Positions 1 to 6,961 of a DNA stretch of 64,000 nt are shown in pieces. This stretch comes from JAFGNV01 sp964612485 (GTDB taxonomy: Bacteria > Chloroflexota > Anaerolineae > 4572-78 > J111). The stretch is from the NCBI GenBank assembly GCA_964612485.1, contig CAZTFF010000025.1:1-64000 (forward strand). Reading direction: 5' to 3'. The notes under the pieces are model-generated. The model was not told the origin of the DNA, did no database searches, and saw nothing but the letters and a program-made list of their open reading frames with translations. Numbering within the stretch: the first letter of the stretch is position 1; every line of letters starts with the position of its first letter. The position numbers were made by a program, and so were the translations under genes.

Positions 1-39
1 ATGGTCCCATCCAACTCCATCTTTTCGTCAATTTCTAAT

Positions 40-262
40 CGGTATAATGTCTAATGAATTAAGCTCTAACGCGGACAAAGCCGCAACCAAAAAGAACTAT
101 ACTACCGGAAATTCTTGCACAAAAAACAGGATTTTAACTGGTTAGGCCTAACCCGGACAAGCCGGAACTAATGAGATAAATCCGGTTGGAAATTCTTACA
201 CAAAAAACAGGATTTTAACTGATTAGGCCCTATTATACCATATCTCCGCCAATTAGACATAA
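40..262. repeat. Tandem ~81-bp duplication upstream of asnA
   Basis: A 42-bp block at 107-148 recurs at 188-229 with two mismatches, and the sequence before each copy is also related (gcggacaaagccgc against ccggacaagccgg), so the unit is about 81 bp repeated nearly twice. The outer edges hold ATGTCTAAT near 49-57 and its inverse near 251-259. I see no gene in 1-378; apart from this duplication and a candidate promoter nothing is recognisable there. Confidence 0.75.
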
Positions 263-293
263 TCTTTTAATAAAAACGAGTCATCTCATCCTG

Positions 294-322
294 TTGGCTT
301 TCCAGATAGAATATTTTATGAT
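294..322 (+). promoter_or_regulatory. Candidate sigma70-type promoter for asnA
   Basis: TTGGCT at 294-299 and TATGAT at 317-322 are separated by 17 bp and lie about 57 bp before the asnA start. The match to consensus is moderate and rests on sequence only. Confidence 0.35.
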
Positions 323-378
323 AATCTGCAACCGTCGTCTCAGTAGATTCAAACTTTAAATTGAGGAAAAGGAACCTT

Positions 379-1416
379 ATGAAACCAGGATTGATTATCC
401 CCCAAGATTACCAACCGCTGTTGGAGATAAATGATACGGAGATGGCGATCCGTCGTATCAAGGCATACTTTCAGGAGAATCTGGCCTTTGAGCTCAATCT
501 GCTGCGGGTCACTGCGCCACTCTTCGTTCGGAGTGGAACGGGCATCAATGATAACTTAAATGGGGTGGAACTCCCGGTCACTTTTCGCGCCAAAGACCTG
601 AACACCCATGCGGAGATCGTCCAATCGCTGGCCAAATGGAAGCGCCTGCATTTGGCCGACTTCAACTATCGGCCCGGTACCGGCATTTACACCGATATGA
701 ACGCCATTCGTCCCGATGAAACACTGGACAATCTTCATTCGCTGTATATCGATCAGTGGGATTGGGAGCGGGTGATGTCTCCTGAGGAACGAAACCTGGA
801 TTTTTTGAAGGACATTGTCCGCCGCATCTATGGTGTCATCCATCGCACCGAAAGATATATGGGCTACCTGTACCCGGTCATCAAACCGATGCTGCCGGAG
901 CGGATTGTTTTTTTCCACAGCGAAGAGTTGGAAGAACAGTATCCTGACCTGGAGCCGCGTGAGCGTGAACTGGCGGCCTGCCGGGAACATGGGGCCGTGT
1001 TCGTGATCGGTATTGGGGGAGCATTGCGTAATGGTCAACCCCACGATGGGCGCGCGCCGGATTACGATGACTGGTCTACCCCGGCAGGCAAAGGTTATCA
1101 GGGATTGAATGGGGATATTTTGGTGTATTATCCGCTGCTGGATTGTGCCTATGAGTTGTCATCAATGGGGATAAGGGTTGATGAAGCAGCCCTGCTGCGG
1201 CAGTTAGAGTTTTGTGGCAATCAGGAACGTAAGACATTGTGGTTTCACCGGCGCTTGCTGGCAGGTGAGCTGCCGCAGTGTATTGGCGGGGGCATCGGGC
1301 AGTCGCGCCTATGCATGTTCTATCTACGCAAGGCCCATATCGGTGAAGTTCAGTCGAGCCTGTGGCCAGAGGAAATGATCCAAACCTGCCGCGCCAGCAA
1401 CATTATCTTACTCTAA
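379..1416 (+). CDS. asnA: Aspartate--ammonia ligase (asparagine synthetase A)
   Basis: This 345-residue cytoplasmic enzyme would form asparagine from aspartate, ammonia and ATP through an aspartyl-AMP intermediate. The whole protein follows E. coli AsnA: SLAKWKR near residue 78, DQWDWERVM near 125, RAPDYDDWSTP near 230, GLNGDILV, ELSSMGIRVD and the class II-synthetase-like IGGGIGQSR near the C-terminus. The usual length is about 330. I start at ATG 379, which has AGGAAAAGGA just upstream; an in-frame TTG at 361 is also open. It stands alone and converges with the slipin gene. It could supply Asn to the NRPS encoded 15 kb away, but that is only a possibility. Confidence 0.95.
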   Translation: MKPGLIIPQDYQPLLEINDTEMAIRRIKAYFQENLAFELNLLRVTAPLFVRSGTGINDNLNGVELPVTFRAKDLNTHAEIVQSLAKWKRLHLADFNYRPGTGIYTDMNAIRPDETLDNLHSLYIDQWDWERVMSPEERNLDFLKDIVRRIYGVIHRTERYMGYLYPVIKPMLPERIVFFHSEELEEQYPDLEPRERELAACREHGAVFVIGIGGALRNGQPHDGRAPDYDDWSTPAGKGYQGLNGDILVYYPLLDCAYELSSMGIRVDEAALLRQLEFCGNQERKTLWFHRRLLAGELPQCIGGGIGQSRLCMFYLRKAHIGEVQSSLWPEEMIQTCRASNIILL

Positions 1417-1440
1417 CCAGGAGAAAACATTTAGAAAATT

Positions 1441-1486
1441 GGGGATTAGAGATTTAGAAGACTTTCGGCTGAAATCTCTAATCCCC
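1441..1486. terminator. Intergenic inverted repeat between convergent genes
   Basis: GGGGATTAGAGATTT (1441-1455) pairs perfectly with its complement at 1472-1486 around a 16-nt loop. It lies between the ends of asnA and the slipin gene and could end transcription from both sides, although a T-tract is lacking. Related GATTAGAGATT-type sequence recurs at 29804-29815 and 43036-43140, so it may equally be a dispersed palindromic repeat. Confidence 0.5.
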
Positions 1487-1503
1487 ATTCTCTAATATGA
1501 GGC

Positions 1504-2292
1504 TTATTCTTCCTCTTTCTGCCGCCTGTTTTCAACCAGGCCCATAAAGGCCGTTATCAAATCCATCGGCACCGGGAAGATCACCGTGGAGTTTTTCTCG
1601 GCGGCGATTTCGGTAAGGGTTTGCAGGTAGCGAAGCTGGAGCGTGGCCGGTTCGCCTCCAATAACTTTGGCCGCTTCAGCCAATTGTTCGGCAGCGCCAT
1701 ATTCGCCCGAAGCGTGGATAATTTTGGCCCGTTTTTCCCGCTCGGCTTCGGCCTGCCGGGCCATGGCTCGCTGCATGGTTTGGGGTAATTCCACGTCTTT
1801 GATCTCCACCACGCTTACCTTGATGCCCCAGGGTTCGGTCTGATCGTCGATAATTTGCTGCAATTGATCGTTGATTTTTTCTCGCTGGGCCAGTAATTCG
1901 TCCAGTTCGCTCTGGCCAATAACATTACGCAAGGTGGTTTGAGCAATTTGCCAGGTGGCGCGCCGGTAATCTTCAACCTGAATAATGGCGCTACCGGGAT
2001 CAAGCACCCGGAAATAAACCACGGCGTTAACCTTCAACGTAACGTTATCACGCGAGATGGCTTCCTGGCTGGGCACATCCAGCGTCACCGTACGAAGATC
2101 AACCTTCATCATTTTGTCGATAAAGGGAATGATAAAGAACAATCCCGGCCCTTTGGCCCCGACAAAGCGCCCCAGCCGGAAAACAACCCCGCGTTCGTAC
2201 TCCTGCACAACCCGGATAGCTGAGAAAAGTAGAAATAGAACAATAATAAACACAAACCCTAAACACGGAATTAATCCCAGTATAGCATCCAT
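1504..2292 (-). CDS. SPFH/band 7 membrane protein (slipin/stomatin type)
   Basis: A 262-residue protein with one N-terminal hydrophobic segment (about residues 5-28) directly followed by a prohibitin/stomatin SPFH domain: EYERGVVFRLGRF, GPGLFFIIPFID, VTLDVPSQEAISRDNV and the AEREKRAKIIHA helix near residue 190 are typical of slipins. Such proteins form oligomers in membrane microdomains and often scaffold membrane proteases. Many bacterial slipins sit beside an NfeD protease-like gene; none is present here. The start ATG follows a strong AAGGAGG. The last residues are charged (RRQKEEE). Confidence 0.9.
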   Translation of the reverse strand: MDAILGLIPCLGFVFIIVLFLLFSAIRVVQEYERGVVFRLGRFVGAKGPGLFFIIPFIDKMMKVDLRTVTLDVPSQEAISRDNVTLKVNAVVYFRVLDPGSAIIQVEDYRRATWQIAQTTLRNVIGQSELDELLAQREKINDQLQQIIDDQTEPWGIKVSVVEIKDVELPQTMQRAMARQAEAEREKRAKIIHASGEYGAAEQLAEAAKVIGGEPATLQLRYLQTLTEIAAEKNSTVIFPVPMDLITAFMGLVENRRQKEEE

Positions 2293-2361
2293 AGCTTGCC
2301 TCCTTAAGCCTAATTTTTAATGGGTGTGAATGATAGTGGTGAATCACCTGCCGTGGCTTTA

Positions 2362-2389
2362 ATTATAACGCAAGGTAGCAAAAACACAA
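2362..2389 (-). promoter_or_regulatory. Candidate promoter of the slipin gene
   Basis: On the minus strand TTGTGT (2389-2384) is followed after 16 bp by TATAAT (2367-2362), about 70 bp before the slipin start codon. The -10 box is a perfect match. Confidence 0.5.
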
Positions 2390-2489
2390 TTTGCCAGATA
2401 TAAGGCGGTGAATTTGACGGCGCGACAGCTTGAGATTACCATACCCCGTCTGTTAAAGTTTCCACCCGTATTCCGGAAAGGTAATTTTA

Positions 2490-3236
2490 GTGAAAAGACT
2501 CAATGCTATGGTGGCCTTAGCAATAACATTTTTGTTGTTTTTGATGATTTGCATCTTGCTCTCCATCGCCGGTGTTGGCTCGGGGCTGGCTTTGTGGTGG
2601 GATACCGGCGAAGAAAAAGCAAGTGCGGCGGGTGGACGTTCCACCCGGCTGTTGGCCCTGGCTCAGACATCTCCGGCGCCAACATTCTCACCCACGCCAA
2701 CCGCCACCCTCATCCCCACGCAGGCCGCCACGCCGCCGCCAACCGCTACCGTCACGGCTACGCCTGTTCCGGCTTCTCCCACGGCCACACCCGTTCCTCC
2801 CACCGCCACATCAATCCCCACCGATACCCCGCCACCTGCGCCAACGGCTACCGATGCGCCTGCCCCCACCCCAACACCGGCATTTGTATTTGACGTGGTT
2901 GAGTTTGATAAATTCTCCACCAACCACACCAATTTTGATGTCTACATCGCCATCACCGATGCAGACAATCGTCCGCTGGCGGGGTATCGGGTGGTCGGCC
3001 AACACAGCGGCGGCATGCAAAAAGAAAGCGATGTCAGCGCCAACCGGTGGACGCAGAACAGCGGCGCCATGCATTACAAAGCCGGCAACATCAAATACGA
3101 GGTCTTCAACTCGCCGGGCGGGGTGTGGACCCTGCAACTGGTGGATGAAGGCGGGCAGCCGATGGCTCCGCTGCTGGAATTTCCGTTTGATACCAACAGC
3201 CCGGCCTGGTATTTTGTTTTGTATCGCCGAAATTGA
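2490..3236 (+). CDS. Membrane-anchored Pro/Thr-rich protein of unknown function
   Basis: 248 residues. The N-terminus has a long hydrophobic segment (about residues 8-35) acting as signal anchor, then a low-complexity Pro/Thr/Ala linker (about 60-128, with repeated PTPTAT-like runs), then a roughly 110-residue C-terminal domain that looks beta-rich and outside the cell. I recognise no family motif in that domain. The start is GTG 2490 with GGAAAGG just upstream. Such a linker is common in extracytoplasmic proteins of Chloroflexota. The stop codon is immediately followed by the 20-bp tandem repeat and the assembly gap, so what lies directly downstream is uncertain. Confidence 0.75.
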   Translation: MKRLNAMVALAITFLLFLMICILLSIAGVGSGLALWWDTGEEKASAAGGRSTRLLALAQTSPAPTFSPTPTATLIPTQAATPPPTATVTATPVPASPTATPVPPTATSIPTDTPPPAPTATDAPAPTPTPAFVFDVVEFDKFSTNHTNFDVYIAITDADNRPLAGYRVVGQHSGGMQKESDVSANRWTQNSGAMHYKAGNIKYEVFNSPGGVWTLQLVDEGGQPMAPLLEFPFDTNSPAWYFVLYRRN

Positions 3237-3446
3237 ATGGCGGCAGTGTAAATAAGATGGCGGCAGCGTAAATAAGATGGCGGCAGCGTAANNNNNNNNN
3301 NNNNNNNNNNNNNNNNNNNNNNNNNNNNNNNNNNNNNNNNNNNNNNNNNNNNNNNNNNNNNNNNNNNNNNNNNNNNNNNNNNNNNNNNNNNATGGCGGCA
3401 GTGTAAATAAGATGGCGGCAGCGTAAATAAGATGGCGGCAGCGTAA
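3237..3446. repeat. 20-bp VNTR (atggcggcagcgtaaataag) interrupted by assembly gap
   Basis: Unit copies start at 3237, 3257, 3277 (partial), 3392, 3412 and 3432 (partial). The first unit on each side carries the same gtg variant, and 3237-3291 is identical over 55 bp to 3392-3446. True copy number cannot be read. No unique spacers lie between units, so it is not a CRISPR. Confidence 0.9.
3292..3391. other. Assembly gap (100 N)
   Basis: Exactly 100 N, the conventional length for a gap of unknown size. It lies inside the tandem repeat array, so the gap reflects repeat collapse and not a missing gene of known size. Confidence 0.98.
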
Positions 3447-3484
3447 CAGTAGTTCGGTTGAGTGGGTAAAAAGGAGTCCTGGTG

Positions 3485-5128
3485 ATGAAAAGCGCGCTCG
3501 TAAAAACTTTTTTCTTTGTTTTGTTGATGGTTGTTGCCTGCCGGCCAAATGCGACATCCAATGTGACCACGTCACCCAACACCCCCGAATCGCCAGAACA
3601 AACACCCACACCTGAGCAGGCGGCGATTGTTACCCCGGCGGTATCGCCTGCCGTTGCGGCTTCCCCTACCGTCACTCCTGAAGCGGTAGCCGTTTCAGAC
3701 CCAACCGCCACGCCCGCGCCGCCGCTTTTTGCCGTGGACGCAACAGATCGGACTGTTTTTAAACAAGGGTTGGTCGCCACTGAGCAAAGCGTGCTCGACC
3801 GGCTTCCCGACGCGACGGTTTATTACCTGGATGTTGAGATCTCCGCAGATAGGCTGCGCGTGACCGGGCAGCAGGAAGTTTTTTACACCAATCGGGAAGA
3901 TGCTGCCCTGGATGAAATCTATTTTCGCCTGTTCCCCAATATCGCCGGGGGCAAAGCTGTGATTTCTGCGGTAACGGTCGGGGGCCAAAAAATCGAACCG
4001 GAATATCAATTTGCCAACAGCGCGGCGCGGGTGCCGCTGCCGGAGCCGTTACTACCCGGTGAGTTGACCGTGATCCATTTGAATTTTGAGGTGGATGTTG
4101 CCCAGGAAATGGCCGGCAACTACGGCTTGTTTGGTTTCTACGAGGGAATTTTGGTGCTGGATCAATTTTATCCCACCATTCCGGTATACGATGATGAAGG
4201 ATGGAATGTGGAAACGCCGCCGCCCAACGCCGATTTAGCTTATAACGATGCCGCCTTTTACCGGGTTCGGGTCACTGCGCCGGTTGATCTGCTACTTCTG
4301 GCCTCTGGCGTGGAAATTGATCGAGAAATTGCCGGAGACACGCAAACTGTCATCTTTGCCGTCGGTCCGGCCCGGGATTTTTACCTGGCCGCCGGCAGCG
4401 ATTTCACCCTTCTGAGTGAGACGGTGGGTGAAACAACCGTGCATAGTTATGCCCAGCCCGGCTACGAGGATCACGCCCAACTGGCCCTGAACGTGGCCGC
4501 CGAATCGCTGCGCCATTTCAACGAGCGCTTTGGCTTGTACCCCTACACCGAATTTGAGGTGGTGAGCACGCCCATGCAGGCCCTGGGAATCGAATATCCC
4601 GGTATTGTGGGCATTACGCTGGCGGTTTATGATCCGGCGGCGCAGGTGGCCGGCTTGCCGTCTTCGGTTCTATTGGAGAGCACGGTGGCGCACGAGGTGG
4701 CGCATCAATGGTTTTATAATACTGTAGGCAGCGATCAGGTTGACGAACCCTGGCTGGATGAGGCCCTGGCCCAATACGCCACCTGGCTTTATTATCTGGA
4801 TACGTATGGTGAGAATGCGGCGCAAGGATACAAAAATTCGTGGGAAAGCCGCTGGCAGCGGGTCGATGGGGCGGATATTTCCATTGGTTTGCCGGCAGCC
4901 GCATACCAGGGACGAGAATATGGCGCGATTGTTTACGGCCGGGGGCCGCTATTTATTGATGCGCTGGCCCAAAAAATGGGCCGGGAAACATTTGATGCCT
5001 TTCTGCGTGACTACGCCGAAACGTATCGCTGGGACATTGCTACCGGAGAGGCGTTTAAAGCATTGGCCGAAAGCCATTGCGGGTGCGATCTGACCAATCT
5101 TTTTGAGGAATGGGTTTTTAAACCGTAA
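3485..5128 (+). CDS. M1-family (gluzincin) metallopeptidase lipoprotein
   Basis: 547 residues. The signal peptide ends in a lipobox (LMVVAC), so the protein should be lipid-anchored outside the cytoplasmic membrane. A Pro/Thr-rich spacer follows to about residue 85. The peptidase part has an N-terminal beta-saddle like aminopeptidase N and the zinc site HEVAH (residues 403-407) with the third ligand Glu at 426, giving the HExxH-x18-E pattern. The text LGIEYPGIVG lies where M1 enzymes carry GAMEN, so exopeptidase specificity may differ. Known M1 enzymes trim N-terminal residues from peptides. The start is ATG 3485 (GTG at 3482 possible), preceded by AAGGAG. Confidence 0.85.
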   Translation: MKSALVKTFFFVLLMVVACRPNATSNVTTSPNTPESPEQTPTPEQAAIVTPAVSPAVAASPTVTPEAVAVSDPTATPAPPLFAVDATDRTVFKQGLVATEQSVLDRLPDATVYYLDVEISADRLRVTGQQEVFYTNREDAALDEIYFRLFPNIAGGKAVISAVTVGGQKIEPEYQFANSAARVPLPEPLLPGELTVIHLNFEVDVAQEMAGNYGLFGFYEGILVLDQFYPTIPVYDDEGWNVETPPPNADLAYNDAAFYRVRVTAPVDLLLLASGVEIDREIAGDTQTVIFAVGPARDFYLAAGSDFTLLSETVGETTVHSYAQPGYEDHAQLALNVAAESLRHFNERFGLYPYTEFEVVSTPMQALGIEYPGIVGITLAVYDPAAQVAGLPSSVLLESTVAHEVAHQWFYNTVGSDQVDEPWLDEALAQYATWLYYLDTYGENAAQGYKNSWESRWQRVDGADISIGLPAAAYQGREYGAIVYGRGPLFIDALAQKMGRETFDAFLRDYAETYRWDIATGEAFKALAESHCGCDLTNLFEEWVFKP

Positions 5129-5136
5129 GATTGATG

Positions 5137-5742
5137 TCACACCATAAAATCATCCGTCGGTTCCGACTCAGCCGCGCCGCGAGCCGTCAATTCTTCAAAT
5201 ACAATGGCCGATACCTGCCCCAAAATAAGCATCAGCACGATATCCTGCTCGTTAAATGCGCTGCTCTGTTTATTGAGCAATTGAATCACACCCTGGCATT
5301 TCCCGCGCCGCATGATGGGCGCCGACACGATGGATTTGGTAAAGAATCCAAATTCTTTGTCAACAATTTGTGAAAATCGTTTGTCCTGCCGGGGGTCGTT
5401 GACAATGATCGGCTGTTGGTTTTGGACTACCCAGCCGGCAATACCGGTATCACTTTTGAGACGGTAGTCGGGAAGCTGCCGTCCCAGTTCACCATGTACC
5501 AACATAAAAATTAATTCCCCGGCAGATTCATCCAGACGACAGACTGACCCGTCTTTTGCCCCGACCGCGCTCATTACCTTGAAGAGTTGCTGATTGAGTT
5601 CATAGAGCAGGTTGTCGGCCAGGGCAATCTGCTGGCCGGCCCAATAAAGCGACTCGATGGTATTTAAATAATCTTTTAGGGTGTCGTTTTCTTCCTGAAG
5701 TGACTTAACTTTATCCGCTGTGGATTCTGTTGGCGTGTTCAT
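5137..5742 (-). CDS. GAF-domain protein
   Basis: 201 residues: a short N-terminal coiled coil (about 10-45) followed by a single GAF domain (about 50-190) with the usual core (DTGIAGWVVQNQQPIIVND, then APIMRRGKCQGVIQLLNK). GAF domains bind small ligands such as cyclic nucleotides, haem or oxidants. There is no output domain, so it would act by binding a partner. No Cys or His pattern points to a cofactor. The start ATG has a strong AAGGAGG. It is convergent with the metallopeptidase gene (8 bp apart) and 50 bp after the PfkB kinase gene, which reads the same way. Confidence 0.85.
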   Translation of the reverse strand: MNTPTESTADKVKSLQEENDTLKDYLNTIESLYWAGQQIALADNLLYELNQQLFKVMSAVGAKDGSVCRLDESAGELIFMLVHGELGRQLPDYRLKSDTGIAGWVVQNQQPIIVNDPRQDKRFSQIVDKEFGFFTKSIVSAPIMRRGKCQGVIQLLNKQSSAFNEQDIVLMLILGQVSAIVFEELTARGAAESEPTDDFMV

Positions 5743-5792
5743 GGTGGCCTCCTTATGCTAGTATAGCAGAAAACAACATTTAAGGCTATCGC

Positions 5793-6641
5793 TCATTGAA
5801 TTAATGCGCCTGTGCCAATAGCACTCACGGTTTGCGCGGCAAAATTCACCCCGTTTGAGGCTGCGGCGGGCGCTGTTTCTCCCCGCATCAAACCGGCCAG
5901 CGTGGCCCCACAAAATGTATCTCCCGCGCCGGTTGGATCAACTTCTCCGGCGGGTTGGCCGGGAATATGTGTCTTGTGAGTGCCGTCAATCACTAAGACT
6001 CCTTTTTCGCCTATGGTGACAAACAAAAGGGCATCGGCGCGTGTGGTGGCCTGATCCATGCTGCCGAACAAACCATTGGCCTCATTCTCATTCATGAAGA
6101 AAATATCGGCCAGATCAAAAAGTTGGCGGACTCGATCCTGGTCATTATAAACCAGACGGGCATAAGTTCCCACCGAAATCAATGGTCGTTGGGCTTTGGT
6201 TTTGGTGGAAAGTTCTTTGATGCGTTGCAAAAAATCAAGTTGCCGCTGCGCCGAACTCAGGGCGGCGATATGAACCACCCCGGTTTCGGTTATGGTCGAA
6301 GGCAGATCGGCGGGAAGCAGTTTTGCCTCGGCGCCCCACGATGCGTTTAACAAAGTAGCGCTGCCGCCGCCGTAGTGTTCAATTTCCAGCCGAGGCAATT
6401 CGTTGGCCGTTACCGTTGGCCCCGCCCAATGTACCTGCCGGGCCGCCGCTTGCAGCGCGTCGGGCATCGGGTTGGGATACGGCGCAAATAAAGCCGCCCG
6501 CGCGCCCGCGCGCTGCGCTGCCAAAGCGGTATACAAGCCGGCGCCTCCGGCAGTACGAACCGTTTGCCCGTCGGGTAAATGCAGCACATCCAGCGAGGCG
6601 GTGCCGATGACGGATATGCCAAAATTAATTTGTGTAGTCAT
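5793..6641 (-). CDS. PfkB-family carbohydrate/nucleoside kinase
   Basis: 282 residues, a ribokinase-like fold. The N-terminal glycine motif (TAGGAGLYTALAAQRAGA, near residue 30) and the C-terminal signature DPTGAGDTFCGATLAG (near 235) with the catalytic Asp are intact, so it should transfer phosphate from ATP to a hydroxyl of a sugar or nucleoside. It is slightly shorter than ribokinase (about 310). The substrate cannot be read from sequence; adenosine, ribose and fructose-type substrates are all possible. It is followed on the same strand by the GAF protein. Confidence 0.85.
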   Translation of the reverse strand: MTTQINFGISVIGTASLDVLHLPDGQTVRTAGGAGLYTALAAQRAGARAALFAPYPNPMPDALQAAARQVHWAGPTVTANELPRLEIEHYGGGSATLLNASWGAEAKLLPADLPSTITETGVVHIAALSSAQRQLDFLQRIKELSTKTKAQRPLISVGTYARLVYNDQDRVRQLFDLADIFFMNENEANGLFGSMDQATTRADALLFVTIGEKGVLVIDGTHKTHIPGQPAGEVDPTGAGDTFCGATLAGLMRGETAPAAASNGVNFAAQTVSAIGTGALIQ

Positions 6642-6888
6642 TTTTTGTCTATAATCCCATTCAAATCAGAATTGTCATTCTGAGACCGAAGGTCGAAGAA
6701 TCTCTATGATGGTTCTACAAAAAGTTATTTCTTTGGCTAAAAATCAAGATCGGTTCTGCCTTTTTACAACGAACCTTGTTTTCCGGCCAGGATTCGAGGG
6801 ATTCTTCACTTCGCTACGGATACTTTGCTTCCAAGCTCCGTTCAGACCTGCTTCATCACTCATCAGCAGTATATCACCATGCAGCAGA
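6642..6888. repeat. Non-coding stretch with inverted copies of a dispersed repeat
   Basis: The 320-bp space between the divergent PfkB and cyclase genes has no convincing gene. It contains tcattctgagaccgaaggtc near 6676 and, in the opposite sense, ggattcttcacttcgctacg near 6801, two inverted relatives of a TCATTCTGAGCGAAG-type intergenic repeat. The cyclase promoter occupies the end of the space. Confidence 0.5.
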
Positions 6889-6917
6889 TTGACAAGCTTT
6901 CGAGCACCGGGTACACT
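6889..6917 (+). promoter_or_regulatory. Promoter of the cyclase gene
   Basis: TTGACA (6889-6894), a 17-bp spacer and TACACT (6912-6917) give an almost ideal sigma70-type promoter. Transcription would start near 6924, leaving a leader of about 38 nt. Confidence 0.72.
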
Positions 6918-6961
6918 AGAACAGATGTCGTTTAGAAATTTCACATCGACGTGCCGCCATC

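Noticed and set aside
3237..3446. CRISPR array
   Set aside because: The 20-bp units are directly adjacent with no unique spacers, and no cas gene is near.
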